DNA of 64,000 nt, taken from positions 62,001 to 126,000 of the forward strand of contig QHME01000003.1 in the NCBI GenBank assembly GCA_003258735.1, written 5' to 3'. Shown piece by piece: positions 23,472 to 33,417 of the stretch. A program made the translations under genes and the position numbers. Below the pieces are notes generated by a model that worked only from the letters and a program-made list of their open reading frames with translations, was not told the DNA's origin and did not search any database. Every line of letters starts with the position of its first letter. The first letter of the stretch is position 1. Source of the DNA: Candidatus Melainabacteria bacterium (GTDB lineage: Bacteria; Cyanobacteriota; Vampirovibrionia; Gastranaerophilales; Gastranaerophilaceae).

Positions 23472-24293
23472 CTACACTCCTGAAACATCAGGAAGATCAA
23501 TGCTTTTCAGTCTTTGTTCAATACGACGATACCATTTTAAATGTTGTTTGAACAAAATCTTGTAATCATCCATTTTACCTTGTGAAATATTTTGGAATTG
23601 CTTATCACTCGTTTCAGTAAGCTTAGCTTCTAAAAATTTTGTATAATCTCTTCTGTCGATATTTGCATCAGACAATTCAATTCTTTGTCCAAAATCAACA
23701 ATAACCTCAGGTCTATTATCTCTCAAAAAGCAATAATCAATAGACACAGGTATCAAATTAACTTTGCCGTATCTTTTTACTGCATTTTGTGCAATATATG
23801 TCAATCCGGTTTGAAATTTATATGGTCTAAAATGAGGAGGTCTTATTATACCTTGCGGAAAAATACATAAAACATTTCTCAAATCGCTCAACAAATCTAC
23901 TGAATATTGCAATGCTTTCATTGCAGACTGAGCAGATTTTTTGTTTACAGAATACGCGCCACCACGTCTCAAAAGCGGAAATCTATTCAATTCTTCAACC
24001 ATTAAACGAATTTCTTTGTGACAAATTCTGTGGGTAATATTATACAGTACAATACCATCCCACCAATTGCAATGTGGAGCAAACAAAATTGTCGGATGTT
24101 CTTTGTCGCGCTCTGTGTAGTTTTCAACACCTGCGTAGCGAAAAGCATAAAACCTGTTTTGTAACATGTTAAAGAAGAACAAACTAGCTATAGTCAGCCA
24201 AAATCTGTTTGTTTTTGCAGGCTTAAATTTCTCTTCCTTATTTCTTAATTTTGTCGGTGGAATATCCGAATATAATTTTTCCTCAGTTGCCAT
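23472..24293 (-). CDS. PlsC-like 1-acylglycerol-3-phosphate acyltransferase family
   Basis: 273 residues. The acyltransferase HX4D motif is APHCNWWDGIVL (about 92-103), followed by FPQGIIRPPHF, corresponding to the substrate-binding FPEG block with Glu replaced by Gln. A hydrophobic segment around 30-45 is probably a membrane anchor. It likely transfers acyl chains to lysophospholipid or a related acceptor at the inner membrane; the exact acceptor is unclear. The -10 box TAAAAT ends 6 nt before the ATG. Confidence 0.8.
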   Translation of the reverse strand: MATEEKLYSDIPPTKLRNKEEKFKPAKTNRFWLTIASLFFFNMLQNRFYAFRYAGVENYTERDKEHPTILFAPHCNWWDGIVLYNITHRICHKEIRLMVEELNRFPLLRRGGAYSVNKKSAQSAMKALQYSVDLLSDLRNVLCIFPQGIIRPPHFRPYKFQTGLTYIAQNAVKRYGKVNLIPVSIDYCFLRDNRPEVIVDFGQRIELSDANIDRRDYTKFLEAKLTETSDKQFQNISQGKMDDYKILFKQHLKWYRRIEQRLKSIDLPDVSGV

Positions 24294-24500
24294 AAATCTA
24301 TTTTACCCTAATAACATAAATATTAAAACATTCAATTAAGAAAACTTAACCCTTTTATAATACGATTTCCATAGAAAAAATGCAAGTTCACTCGTTGATT
24401 ATATTTGCATTTATTATAGCACAATCAAAATTCATCCTCAATATTGAAGGTTGGATTTTTCAACCCAACCTTTATAAACTATAAAACCTTATGACAAGTT

Positions 24501-25559
24501 TTACTTTTTAAAAACTTCTGCAATTGACTTATTATAATCAGGTCTAAGGATTCCTTTTTCTGTAATAATACCTGCAATAAGTTCGTGTGGAGTTACATCA
24601 AAACCAGGGTTAATAATATTTACGCCCTTAGCACAAATAGGTTTACCATTGATATGTGTTACTTCATCATGCGAACGTTCTTCAATCACAATATCATCGC
24701 CTGTTTTGATACTTGTATCAATTGTAGATAGCGGAGCAGCTACATAAAATGGAATATTGTGATATTTAGCAGCAATCGCAACTGTATATGTTCCGATTTT
24801 ATTTGCCGCATCACCATTTGCAGCAATTCTATCAGCACCAACACATACCATATCAATCATACCCTTTTTCATAAAATATGAACACATACCATCTGTAATC
24901 AAGGTTACAGGAATTCCATCCATAGTGAGTTCAAGAGTGGTAATTCTTGCACCCTGCTGACGCGGTCTTGTTTCATCTGCAAAAACCTGTACGGTTGAAT
25001 CGTTTGCAAATGCAGAACGGACAACCCCCAATGCTGTCCCATAGCCAACTGTTGCTAAAGCACCGGCATTACAATGAGTCAAAATTGTTGCACCTTTTGG
25101 TACAACAGATGCACCATAATCGCCAATTTTTTTGTTAATCTCAATATCTTCAAGTTCCAGTTTTTTACCATTAAATTTCAAATCATCAATAAGTGCTTGC
25201 TTATCAGATTTTGCATTTTTGATAATATTTTTTTGCTGCTCGACCGCCCACATCAAATTTACTGCAGTAGGTCTTGCACTAGCCATATAATCAGCCTTTT
25301 CCAATAATTCTTTTTTATATTCATCAAAAGTAAGGTCTCGTTTCGCAAGTTCTTGAGCATACAAAACAACTCCGTGAGCTCCTGCAATACCGATAGCCGG
25401 AGCGCCTCTGACAATCATTGTTTTTATTGCATCAAACATATCCTGCCCTGTCTTGATATCCACATAGTCAAAATGCTCAGGGAATTTGGTCTGGTCAACC
25501 ATTCTTGAATATGTATCAATCCATTCTATTGTTCTTATTTTTGATGTAAATTCAGCCAT
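24501..25559 (-). CDS. mtnA: S-methyl-5-thioribose-1-phosphate isomerase
   Basis: 352 residues, the normal length. It converts methylthioribose 1-phosphate to methylthioribulose 1-phosphate in methionine salvage; relatives act on other aldose 1-phosphates such as deoxyribose or ribose derivatives. Signature blocks: RGAPAIGIAGAHG, ARPTAVNLMWAV, ILTHCNAGALATVGYGTALG (catalytic Cys), DETRPRQQGARITTLEL and GADRIAANGDAANKIGTYT (catalytic Asp), APLSTID. SD AAAGGA. Together with udp and deoB elsewhere in the window it may link to sugar 1-phosphate scavenging. A gene for a small membrane protein lies immediately upstream on the same strand. Confidence 0.95.
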   Translation of the reverse strand: MAEFTSKIRTIEWIDTYSRMVDQTKFPEHFDYVDIKTGQDMFDAIKTMIVRGAPAIGIAGAHGVVLYAQELAKRDLTFDEYKKELLEKADYMASARPTAVNLMWAVEQQKNIIKNAKSDKQALIDDLKFNGKKLELEDIEINKKIGDYGASVVPKGATILTHCNAGALATVGYGTALGVVRSAFANDSTVQVFADETRPRQQGARITTLELTMDGIPVTLITDGMCSYFMKKGMIDMVCVGADRIAANGDAANKIGTYTVAIAAKYHNIPFYVAAPLSTIDTSIKTGDDIVIEERSHDEVTHINGKPICAKGVNIINPGFDVTPHELIAGIITEKGILRPDYNKSIAEVFKK

Positions 25560-25574
25560 TATATTTATCCTTTT

Positions 25575-26060
25575 CTATTTATAATCGTTTCGGTTAAAAT
25601 CATTATTTGGATGTTTTTGCTCATACATATCCCTTATAAAATTAATTATATAATATGTTGCAAATCCACTAAATGCATTGGTTGTCGCACATAACACACC
25701 AACAAAAATCACAAAAACCGCCAACAACCAAATCGGTGAATGTGTAATCATAGCAGTTAGAATAAAATTTGGTGTGTAATGAAAAATCTTGTCTAAAATT
25801 ACCATTATCAAAGAATACGCAATTGAAAACGAAATATTGGCACAAAAACCAGTCAATGCACCAGTCAAAATACTGTCTTTTGTCGTGGTTAAATCAAGTT
25901 TGCCATCCATTATTAGATAAACCATTACAATCGGAGCTGTCAAAAGTAATGCTATAAGTAAAATTAAAACACCTAAAAATGGAACAGCTTCAAGCAAACC
26001 TAAAATTGCACCTAAAATTAAACTTAAAATTATCAAATTTTTAATAATAAATTTATCCAT
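25575..26060 (-). CDS. Uncharacterised four-helix membrane protein
   Basis: 161 residues with about four hydrophobic segments (roughly 8-28, 30-50, 65-90, 105-130) and a charged C terminus. It resembles small DUF-type integral membrane proteins, but I cannot name one. It lies 15 bp upstream of mtnA and 35 bp downstream of ruvC on the same strand, so the three may be co-transcribed. Confidence 0.65.
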   Translation of the reverse strand: MDKFIIKNLIILSLILGAILGLLEAVPFLGVLILLIALLLTAPIVMVYLIMDGKLDLTTTKDSILTGALTGFCANISFSIAYSLIMVILDKIFHYTPNFILTAMITHSPIWLLAVFVIFVGVLCATTNAFSGFATYYIINFIRDMYEQKHPNNDFNRNDYK

Positions 26061-26095
26061 ATCTTTAATTATTTTATCATTGAATTATTCAAAAC

Positions 26096-26590
26096 TCAAA
26101 TTTTCTTCAAATCACCCAATGCATCTACACTTCTTGTATATGTTATTGCAATAGCGATTGAATCAACAGTATCATCCAGCTTTGGGAGTTTTTCCACACC
26201 TAAGCTAATTTTTACCATCTGTTCAACTTCTTTTTTGTCAGCGCGTCCATAGCCTGTCAAAATCTGTTTAACTTCCATCGGTGTGTATTCATATATTTTG
26301 ATATGATGTTGCTCTAAAACTGTCAAAATAACCCCTCGTGCATGGGCAACAGGCATAACAGTTGTCCTATTTCTAAAGAAAAACAGTTTTTCAATTGCAC
26401 AAACATCAGGAGAATATTTTTCAACAATTGATGTCATATCATCAAAAATTTCAACTAGCCTTGATGATTCTCTCGTTCCTTTTGCTGTTTGTATCGACCC
26501 TGAGTGGAGAAGTTTTGCATTTTTTCCATCAAAATCCAAAATACTGTAACCGACTATACCAATTCCGGGGTCTATTCCTAAAATCTTCAT
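26096..26590 (-). CDS. ruvC: Holliday junction resolvase RuvC
   Basis: 164 residues. RuvC cleaves Holliday junctions with RuvAB. Catalytic acidic residues are visible: ILGIDPGIGIVGYS (Asp7), CAIEKLFFFRN (Glu about 68) and LDDTVDSIAIA near the C terminus (final Asp pair). The length is usual. A TTGTTT-17 bp-TACAAT promoter ends 6 nt before the ATG with no SD, so translation is likely leaderless. Confidence 0.96.
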   Translation of the reverse strand: MKILGIDPGIGIVGYSILDFDGKNAKLLHSGSIQTAKGTRESSRLVEIFDDMTSIVEKYSPDVCAIEKLFFFRNRTTVMPVAHARGVILTVLEQHHIKIYEYTPMEVKQILTGYGRADKKEVEQMVKISLGVEKLPKLDDTVDSIAIAITYTRSVDALGDLKKI

Positions 26591-26630
26591 ATCGTAATTG
26601 TATCAGCACAAAGCGATTAAAACAATAGTT

Positions 26631-27800
26631 CTACTTATTGAACATATATTCTGTCTTTGTTTTCAAATCGTCAAGAATTTCTCGATAATTTACCCCAACA
26701 ACAGTTGGTTTTGAGGTTTCAATTTCTGTTAAAAATACTTGAGCATTTTTTGGTTTATTACCGTCTAAAAACACTTTTGACTCCGCCACATCAACACGTG
26801 CCGGAACAATCAGCCCACTTTTGGTAAATTCTTGCGAACTTTGTTTTGATGACAAATATTTAACAAGTTCAATTGCCTCTTTTTTGTGTTTTGAGGATTT
26901 TGAAATTGCCCATCCAGAACCATCCATTGGCACAATACTACCTGCTGAACCTTTTGGAAATTCTACAACATCCCAATCAAAATTAGCCTCTTCACGATAT
27001 TTTGGAACTAACCATCTGCCTGAAACTTGCATCCCCAACTTCCCTTGCAAGAACATTTGTGCCATTGTAGCACTTGCAGAATCTTCTTTTCTTGGTGCGA
27101 CTTTATATTTGTTACGCAAATCCGCATATTTATTCAGTCCTATTTGGGTTTGACTATCTTCAAATTTTGGGAGTGAATTTAGTCCGAAACTTGTTAAATA
27201 TGGCAGATAAAATAATGGTTCTTCTTCAAAAGATACTCCAAAAACATTTGGTTCATGGGTAAGTTCTTTCGCAGTTTTAACAAAATCGTAATAAGTCCAA
27301 TCTGGTTTAGGATATGGAACATTGTATTTTTTAAACAAATCTTTGTTATAAAAAACAACTAAATTTGAAATATCTCTTGGTACAGCATAAATTTTTCCTT
27401 GCCAGCTCAATGTTTCAAGAGATTTTGTATAAAATTTATCATAACAAAATTCCGAATTCAATTCTGACAAATCTTCCAAAACACCTGCATTTGCATATAT
27501 CGGAAGATATTGATTATTCATAAAAATAACATCAGGTGCAGTATTTGAGGCAAACAACAAGTGAATTTTCGGAAAATAATTTTGTGGAATGTGCATAAAA
27601 TCCACATTGATATTTGGATTATCTTTTTCAAAATTCATCAAAATGGGTTTCAAAATCTTGATTTCTGATTCTGAACCCCATGATGAAAATTGTATTGTTA
27701 TTTTTGAATTATTTTTACTGTTATTTTTAAGTTTTAGCAGTCCTAAAAAGCTCATCCCTGCTATTAAACAAACAAGTAAAATGATTATTTTCTTGTACAT
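26631..27800 (-). CDS. Sugar-type ABC transporter substrate-binding protein (family 1)
   Basis: 389 residues. N-terminal hydrophobic signal/anchor (about 4-24) with no lipobox Cys. It then has the family 1 solute-binding fold: ITIQFSSWGSESEIKILKPIL, FASNTAPDVIFMN, a PDWTYYDFVKTAKELT block, QMFLQGKLGMQVSGRW and GSGWAISKSSKHKKEAIELVKYL. Such proteins capture oligosaccharides or glycerol phosphates outside the inner membrane for a permease pair that is not nearby. It starts 10 bp upstream of the 760-residue gene's stop on the same strand (shared transcript possible). Confidence 0.85.
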   Translation of the reverse strand: MYKKIIILLVCLIAGMSFLGLLKLKNNSKNNSKITIQFSSWGSESEIKILKPILMNFEKDNPNINVDFMHIPQNYFPKIHLLFASNTAPDVIFMNNQYLPIYANAGVLEDLSELNSEFCYDKFYTKSLETLSWQGKIYAVPRDISNLVVFYNKDLFKKYNVPYPKPDWTYYDFVKTAKELTHEPNVFGVSFEEEPLFYLPYLTSFGLNSLPKFEDSQTQIGLNKYADLRNKYKVAPRKEDSASATMAQMFLQGKLGMQVSGRWLVPKYREEANFDWDVVEFPKGSAGSIVPMDGSGWAISKSSKHKKEAIELVKYLSSKQSSQEFTKSGLIVPARVDVAESKVFLDGNKPKNAQVFLTEIETSKPTVVGVNYREILDDLKTKTEYMFNK

Positions 27801-27810
27801 TTTTTATAAA

Positions 27811-30093
27811 TTATATTTCAATAAGTGTTCCCATTTTGTCTTTTGACACATCTACAAGACATTTGAATTTGCCAACTCTCACGATATAAACATTGTTATC
27901 ATCCGGTCTTACTTGAATTGCTTTATCAACAACATGGTCAAATTTTTTCAAAATAAAGATATTGTCTTTGATTCTACCAACCAAAGCTGAAACACCATCC
28001 ATATTAACTACATAAAAACCTTTTTCAGAGTCAATATTGTAACCTGATTTTACAATCAAACCGTTCATATAAGGCAACGGTTTATTTCCGCCAAATTTTT
28101 CCATTGGACTAGGAGCTTGTGCAATCGGATTTGTAACCCCTGAACGTCTCATTACATCAGACATTGAAGTTTTCGGATGAGACAAATTGCTGCTTACAGG
28201 ACGAGCAATTGCTGTTGTTGATTTGCTGTCTTCTGAATCCAATATTGATAAATATTCATCCAAAGAAGACAATAAGTAGTTTTCATTTTCCTTGTTCATT
28301 TTCATTTCCCCATTATTATTTGTTAAATATTTATTACCTGTTTCTATCAAATCAGAAACTTCTAAATCTGACGCACCACTATGACGTCTCGTTACGCTCA
28401 ATGGTGAATTTTTAAGCTTAACAAATCTACCTTCTTTATAAGATTTGTTTCGAGATAATTTTTTATCTTCATCTGCCAAAGTTCTATGAGTTTGTTTTAA
28501 TGACATAGATTTTGAGAAAGATTTTAATTTGATTTCAGAGAAGTTATTCATAATGGCATCATCTTCAGATTTCACATCTAATGAAACTTCTTCCGGCTCT
28601 TTTATTGTTGGAGTTTGAGAAAGCGCATGCTCCATTTGCGAAATTTTAGCCTGCAATTTTTCTTTTACAATTTCTTCATGTGATTTTTCTGAGTTAATTA
28701 CGTTCAGAGGTTTAACCTCAGAAATTTTTGATGGAATAAGTGATGAAAAATTATTATTTTTTGTAACCGATTTCACAGGTTGTGTTTCTTTTACTTCAGG
28801 CATTTTAATTGATTTTTTCATGCCTGACATATCTGTTACATAAGAAATAGTTTCTGCCGCTTGTTCAGTTTTTTGGTTACATTTTTCTTCTCTTTCAACA
28901 TACATTTTGTATTTTTCTTGCCAATTCAAACCATCATTATTAGCAATGTCATAATACTCACGTCTACGACGTTTTGCTTGATTTTTAGCTGACAAATTGA
29001 AAAATGATTGAAGTCTTGATTTGTCTTTCTCTTTAGCATTTGCAAGTGCATCAAACACAAGATACATCACACCTAATGCCAATACTGAACCTCCTGCAAT
29101 CAAAATCCAAATTGGGAAATGAACTGAATTATCAACAGCCTGAGGAGTATCAACCGCTATCGGTGTTTGAGCATTAGCAGAATTATCTTCGATTTTTACA
29201 TTTTGAGACTGACCAGCAACAGGAGCTGTAGCCGTTTCTTGTTTCTTCGAAGTTTCCTGTACATTATGTAAAACTCTTGGTTCTAAATCAATAATACGTC
29301 TGCCATTTGAGTCAAATTTAACCTTTGGAGCATAATTACTTGAACTGTCAGCAAGCACACCAGACTGCGCAGGTTGAGCTTTTGGCTGAACATTATGCTG
29401 TGTGACAGGTTTTGATTGAACCTGTGCCTGAACTTTCTTTGGTTCAACTTTCGGTTTCAAATCTTGAATCTTCAATTTTGGCAACTCTATTGGAATGATT
29501 TTTGGAGTTGTTGGGGCAGATGCTTTTTGTGTATTGTTAGGCTTATTTTGTGCAACTTGTGGCTTAATCGGTGTAGTATGAGCAACAGTTTTTTGAGCTG
29601 TAGACTGAGGATTAGCAGTCTGAGATACAGCAGGCTTTGTCGCCACATGAGTTGCTGTAATATTTTTTGCAATAATCGCTTTTGTATCCTTTTGAGCCTG
29701 TGTCAAAGGATTCGTTTTTTTCATGTAAGTTTTGATATTAATAGGTTTTGTTGTTCCAAAAGTAACTTTTGTATACCCCCCAATACCATCATTGACGTGT
29801 TTCACATCAATATCAGTAATTAAATCTTTTACACCACCAATACTTGGTGCAACAGAACTGGAACTTGAAATATTCGGAAGTAAAACAACATATCTGTTGT
29901 TAGATTTACGTGTTACAACAGAGTTTCCAGACTCACCTGTCGTAAAAAATGTGACATCAACAGTATCTGCAACAGATGATTTTTTGACATCCATTTGCAA
30001 CAAGTTATTTAAACTATCAGCACTTGCAGAGTTTACACCAACTGTAAGCATTGCTAAAACCGCTGCAACTACAATATTTTTTCTATTTCCCAT
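27811..30093 (-). CDS. Large single-pass envelope protein with AMIN-like N-terminal domain
   Basis: 760 residues. Signal peptide (about 1-25), then a beta-rich AMIN-like domain (about 30-125; VDVTFFTTGESGNS..VTRKSNNRYVVLLPN) of the kind that binds peptidoglycan or pilus secretins. Then comes a Pro/Gln/Lys-rich linker with many short repeats (about 130-320), one membrane helix (about 328-350), a long charged cytoplasmic-like region with coiled-coil stretches, and a compact C-terminal domain with GYNIDSEKGFYVVNMDGVSALVGRIKDN. The function is unknown. It may link the cell wall to a cytoplasmic partner. The order resembles polar organisers such as FimV but the sequence does not obviously match. 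Confidence 0.6.
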   Translation of the reverse strand: MGNRKNIVVAAVLAMLTVGVNSASADSLNNLLQMDVKKSSVADTVDVTFFTTGESGNSVVTRKSNNRYVVLLPNISSSSSVAPSIGGVKDLITDIDVKHVNDGIGGYTKVTFGTTKPINIKTYMKKTNPLTQAQKDTKAIIAKNITATHVATKPAVSQTANPQSTAQKTVAHTTPIKPQVAQNKPNNTQKASAPTTPKIIPIELPKLKIQDLKPKVEPKKVQAQVQSKPVTQHNVQPKAQPAQSGVLADSSSNYAPKVKFDSNGRRIIDLEPRVLHNVQETSKKQETATAPVAGQSQNVKIEDNSANAQTPIAVDTPQAVDNSVHFPIWILIAGGSVLALGVMYLVFDALANAKEKDKSRLQSFFNLSAKNQAKRRRREYYDIANNDGLNWQEKYKMYVEREEKCNQKTEQAAETISYVTDMSGMKKSIKMPEVKETQPVKSVTKNNNFSSLIPSKISEVKPLNVINSEKSHEEIVKEKLQAKISQMEHALSQTPTIKEPEEVSLDVKSEDDAIMNNFSEIKLKSFSKSMSLKQTHRTLADEDKKLSRNKSYKEGRFVKLKNSPLSVTRRHSGASDLEVSDLIETGNKYLTNNNGEMKMNKENENYLLSSLDEYLSILDSEDSKSTTAIARPVSSNLSHPKTSMSDVMRRSGVTNPIAQAPSPMEKFGGNKPLPYMNGLIVKSGYNIDSEKGFYVVNMDGVSALVGRIKDNIFILKKFDHVVDKAIQVRPDDNNVYIVRVGKFKCLVDVSKDKMGTLIEI

Positions 30094-30201
30094 TGTTTCC
30101 CATTAATCTAACAACTACACATTTCTACTTATATAATACCTGAGAGTAAAAAAATTTGCTACTTTATTAATAAAAAAACAAATTTATGTTACAATATCTT
30201 T

Positions 30202-31095
30202 ATGAAAAGTGGATTCGTTGCAATTATAGGGCGTCCTAACGTAGGTAAATCAACTCTTTTGAACCAAATTTTGGGTCAAAAAATCGTTATTACAACAGAC
30301 AAAGCCCAAACTACAAGAAAAAGAATTAAGGGTATTTTAACCAAACCGGAAGGGCAAATTGTTTTTGTCGACACACCAGGAGTACATAAACCATTGAACA
30401 AATTAGGAGAATTTTTGCTAGATGAGGCAAAAGTCGCAGTGCCTGATGCAGATGTGATTTTGTTTTTGGTAGATGGCTCAGATCCGGCAGGTAAAGGTGA
30501 CAAATGGATAGCCCAAAACCTTTTGCAAACTAAAATTCCAATAATTATTGTTATGAATAAGGTTGACAAAATTAAAAAGCAAGAAAAAGTTGAAGAAAAT
30601 CTGCTTAGCTACAAAACTTTATTTACAGAAAATCTTCCAATTGTCAGAATTTCAGCAAAAACCGGTCGTAATATTGATACACTAATTAAAAATATTTACA
30701 AAAAATTACCGGAGGGTGAACCACTTTATCCGGAGGATATTGTAACAGAAGAAACAATGCGTGATGTAACAGAAGAAATTATCCGCGAAAAAATTCTATT
30801 AAATACATCTGATGAAATTCCACATTCTGTTGCCGTTAAAGTTGAAAAATATTCCGAACAAGAGGACATTGATAGAATTTCAGCCTCAATTTTTTGCGAA
30901 CACAAAAGCCAAAAAGGAATTCTTATTGGTAAAGGCGGAAGTTTGTTGAAAAAAATCGGCACAGAATCAAGACTTGAACTTGAAAAAATCGTAGAAAAAA
31001 AAGTTTACTTAGAACTTCAGGTAAAAGTCGAAAAAGATTGGCGTAAGAAAGAAAAAATTCTAAAAAACTTTGGATATCAACAAGAAAAAGAGTAA
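30202..31095 (+). CDS. era: GTPase Era
   Basis: 297 residues. Era binds the 3' end of 16S rRNA and helps 30S maturation. G1 GRPNVGKST, G3 DTPGVHKP, G4 NKVD and G5 SAKTG are present. The C-terminal KH domain has HSVAVKVEKYSEQED and LIGKGGSLLKKIGTESRLELEK. Length normal. TACAAT ends 6 nt before the ATG, with no SD. A bidirectional terminator separates it from metG. Confidence 0.97.
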   Translation: MKSGFVAIIGRPNVGKSTLLNQILGQKIVITTDKAQTTRKRIKGILTKPEGQIVFVDTPGVHKPLNKLGEFLLDEAKVAVPDADVILFLVDGSDPAGKGDKWIAQNLLQTKIPIIIVMNKVDKIKKQEKVEENLLSYKTLFTENLPIVRISAKTGRNIDTLIKNIYKKLPEGEPLYPEDIVTEETMRDVTEEIIREKILLNTSDEIPHSVAVKVEKYSEQEDIDRISASIFCEHKSQKGILIGKGGSLLKKIGTESRLELEKIVEKKVYLELQVKVEKDWRKKEKILKNFGYQQEKE

Positions 31096-31117
31096 TCAAA
31101 AATTCAAATATAATCAT

Positions 31118-31156
31118 AAAAAACTCTACCACCGAAATTGGATGGTAGAGTTTTTG
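31118..31156. terminator. Bidirectional terminator between era and metG
   Basis: AAAAACTCTACCA / TGGTAGAGTTTTT, perfect 13-bp stem. Confidence 0.85.
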
Positions 31157-31177
31157 AAAATCTTTATTTTTTTAGAT

Positions 31178-32749
31178 TTATTTTTTAGATTTGTCAGCCA
31201 ATTCGCTGTCAACCCTTAAAAATACAGGATGAATCTCTTCTTTAGAAATCAATTTACCTGTTTTGATATTGTCAGATTTGATATCATCAAGTTTTTGCGT
31301 CAAATCATAAGACAATTGCTGTGCCATATCAGCTGCAATATTTGGACAATATGGATAAATCAAAGAAGAAATAATACACATAATTTCTAAAACTGTTGCC
31401 AACACTTGACCACATTCTGTCATCTTTTCTTCTTTTGCCAATGTCCATGGTGCATTATCAGTTACAAACTTGTTTGTAGCATCAACTAGTGAAATAATAG
31501 CTTGCGCGGCCTCTTGAATTTCAAAGTGATTGAAATGATTTTCAACAATTTTAATTGTTCCTAATGCTGTTTTAATTAGACTTTCTGCCTCTTTAGAACG
31601 ATTTGTCAAAAATTCTTCCTTAATTTCACCATCAAAATATTTTACTAGCATAGACAAACTTCTGTTTAACAAGTTACCCATACTGTTTGCAAGATGAGCA
31701 TTTACTTTTTCTTTAAAATCTTGATCAGAATAGTTGCCATCACGTCCACAAGGTGCAGATGTTGCCATATAATATCTAAACGCATCAGGATGTTCCAAAT
31801 TGTAATGTTCTAAAACTGACGTTGGAGAAACAACGTTACCTAAAGATTTAGACATTTTTGTTTCATCAATTGTAATCCAACCGTGAGCATAGATATGTTT
31901 TGGTAACGGCAAATCTAAAGCCATCAAGATACCAATCCAATAAATACTATGGAATTTTAAAATATCTTTACCAATAACGTGAACATCAACAGGCCACAAT
32001 TGTTTAAATTGCTCTGATGGATTTTCGGTATCATAACCAATTGCTGTAATATAGTTTGAAAGCGCATCAATCCAAACATATATAGATTGTTCAGGGTCAT
32101 CTAACACGTCAATACCCCAACCTACATTTGCTTTGTTACGCGAAACTGAAATATCCTGAATATCTTCCAATTGGTTTAGGACTTCGTTAGCTCTAAAGCT
32201 TGGAATGATGAATTCGGGATTTTCTTTGATATGTTTCATAATTGCATCTTTGTATGAAGAAAGTTTGAAGAAATAATTTTCTTCTTTTACAACTTCAGGT
32301 TTTTTAAGGTGATCTGGACAAAGTCCGTCTTCTGTCAAATCTTTCGGATTCAAGAAACATTCACAACCAGAACAGTACAAACCTTCATATTCGTGTTTAT
32401 AAATATCACCTTTTTCAACCAACTTTTTGAAAATCTTTTGAACAATCTTTTCATGGTCTTCATCAGTTGTACGGATAAATCTATCATAATTGATATCCAA
32501 AGCTTTCCACGCATCTTTAAATTTTTGAGCATTTTCATCGCACAATTGTTTAGGTGTCTTGCCTTGTGCAGCAGAAGTCTTTTGGATTTTGATACCATGT
32601 TCATCTGTACCTGTCAAAAAGAACAATTTGTCAGTTCTTTGAGAGTAATGCCTTGCAATGATATCACTAAGAATTTTTTCGTATGCGTGCCCAATATGAG
32701 GAGCACCGTTGACGTAATCAATCGCCGTAGTTAAATAAAATTTATCCAT
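31178..32749 (-). CDS. metG: Methionyl-tRNA synthetase
   Basis: 523 residues. Class I synthetase: GAPHIGHAYEKI carries the HIGH motif, the zinc knuckle region is YCSGCECFL..LCPDH, and KMSKSLGNVV is the KMSKS loop; WIDALSNYI is in the connective region. The protein ends after the anticodon-binding helices and lacks the C-terminal tRNA-binding (Arc1p-like) extension that many homologues have. SD AAAGAGGA. Single gene unit. Confidence 0.96.
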   Translation of the reverse strand: MDKFYLTTAIDYVNGAPHIGHAYEKILSDIIARHYSQRTDKLFFLTGTDEHGIKIQKTSAAQGKTPKQLCDENAQKFKDAWKALDINYDRFIRTTDEDHEKIVQKIFKKLVEKGDIYKHEYEGLYCSGCECFLNPKDLTEDGLCPDHLKKPEVVKEENYFFKLSSYKDAIMKHIKENPEFIIPSFRANEVLNQLEDIQDISVSRNKANVGWGIDVLDDPEQSIYVWIDALSNYITAIGYDTENPSEQFKQLWPVDVHVIGKDILKFHSIYWIGILMALDLPLPKHIYAHGWITIDETKMSKSLGNVVSPTSVLEHYNLEHPDAFRYYMATSAPCGRDGNYSDQDFKEKVNAHLANSMGNLLNRSLSMLVKYFDGEIKEEFLTNRSKEAESLIKTALGTIKIVENHFNHFEIQEAAQAIISLVDATNKFVTDNAPWTLAKEEKMTECGQVLATVLEIMCIISSLIYPYCPNIAADMAQQLSYDLTQKLDDIKSDNIKTGKLISKEEIHPVFLRVDSELADKSKK

Positions 32750-32873
32750 TTTCTTTCCTCTTTTATAGCTATAAATTTATGTTTAAATACTAGCACAAAC
32801 AAATGATAAATACCCTGATGGATTTACAACCACTTTTTGAAATGGTATTATGCATGAAAATAAGGAAGATATT

Positions 32874-33341
32874 ATGAAAAACTTTTTAATGACAATTTGT
32901 ACATTATTTTTGGTAGCCGGCGCGGTTTATGCAATGGGCAGTGCTTATATGAGTCTGAAATATGGTACTTATACTTGTCCTGAAGGCAAGACTACCTGTA
33001 AAATTGACAAATTGAAAAATGGAGATTTAATTTTCAGTGAGCAATGCAAAGAAATCAGTGAAAAAATGGGAAGTTCCAAATATGCTCCAATGATTAAACT
33101 TGGAAAATGCAAATATGTTCCTGATACTAACAAATATTATTCATGCGAATACGCTGATGCCAAATGCACTGTCATACTATTTTCTGATAACAGAACCCAA
33201 ACATCTTGCACAACAAATATGGTAAATAACGTGAAAATAACTTCCGAACAACGTTCTAAAATATATGAAAGAGTTGCTGCAGATGCTAAAAACGGTAACT
33301 GCCAAGAGTTATACGTAGAAGAACCTCAAACTAAGAAATAA
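32874..33341 (+). CDS. Secreted cysteine-rich protein
   Basis: 155 residues from the ATG after AAGGAAGAT; an upstream ATG at 32850 has no ribosome site. Signal peptide (about 1-22). The mature part has nine or more Cys in pairs such as YTCPEGKTTCKI, LGKCKYVPDTNKYYSCEYADAKC and TSCTTNM, suggesting disulfides in the periplasm or outside the cell. Not recognised. Confidence 0.65.
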   Translation: MKNFLMTICTLFLVAGAVYAMGSAYMSLKYGTYTCPEGKTTCKIDKLKNGDLIFSEQCKEISEKMGSSKYAPMIKLGKCKYVPDTNKYYSCEYADAKCTVILFSDNRTQTSCTTNMVNNVKITSEQRSKIYERVAADAKNGNCQELYVEEPQTKK

Positions 33342-33417
33342 AAATTTACAAAATACGCAATTTTGATAAAAAAATTTCCTTTATATATATGTAGGTTAAA
33401 AATAAAGGAAAAGTATT

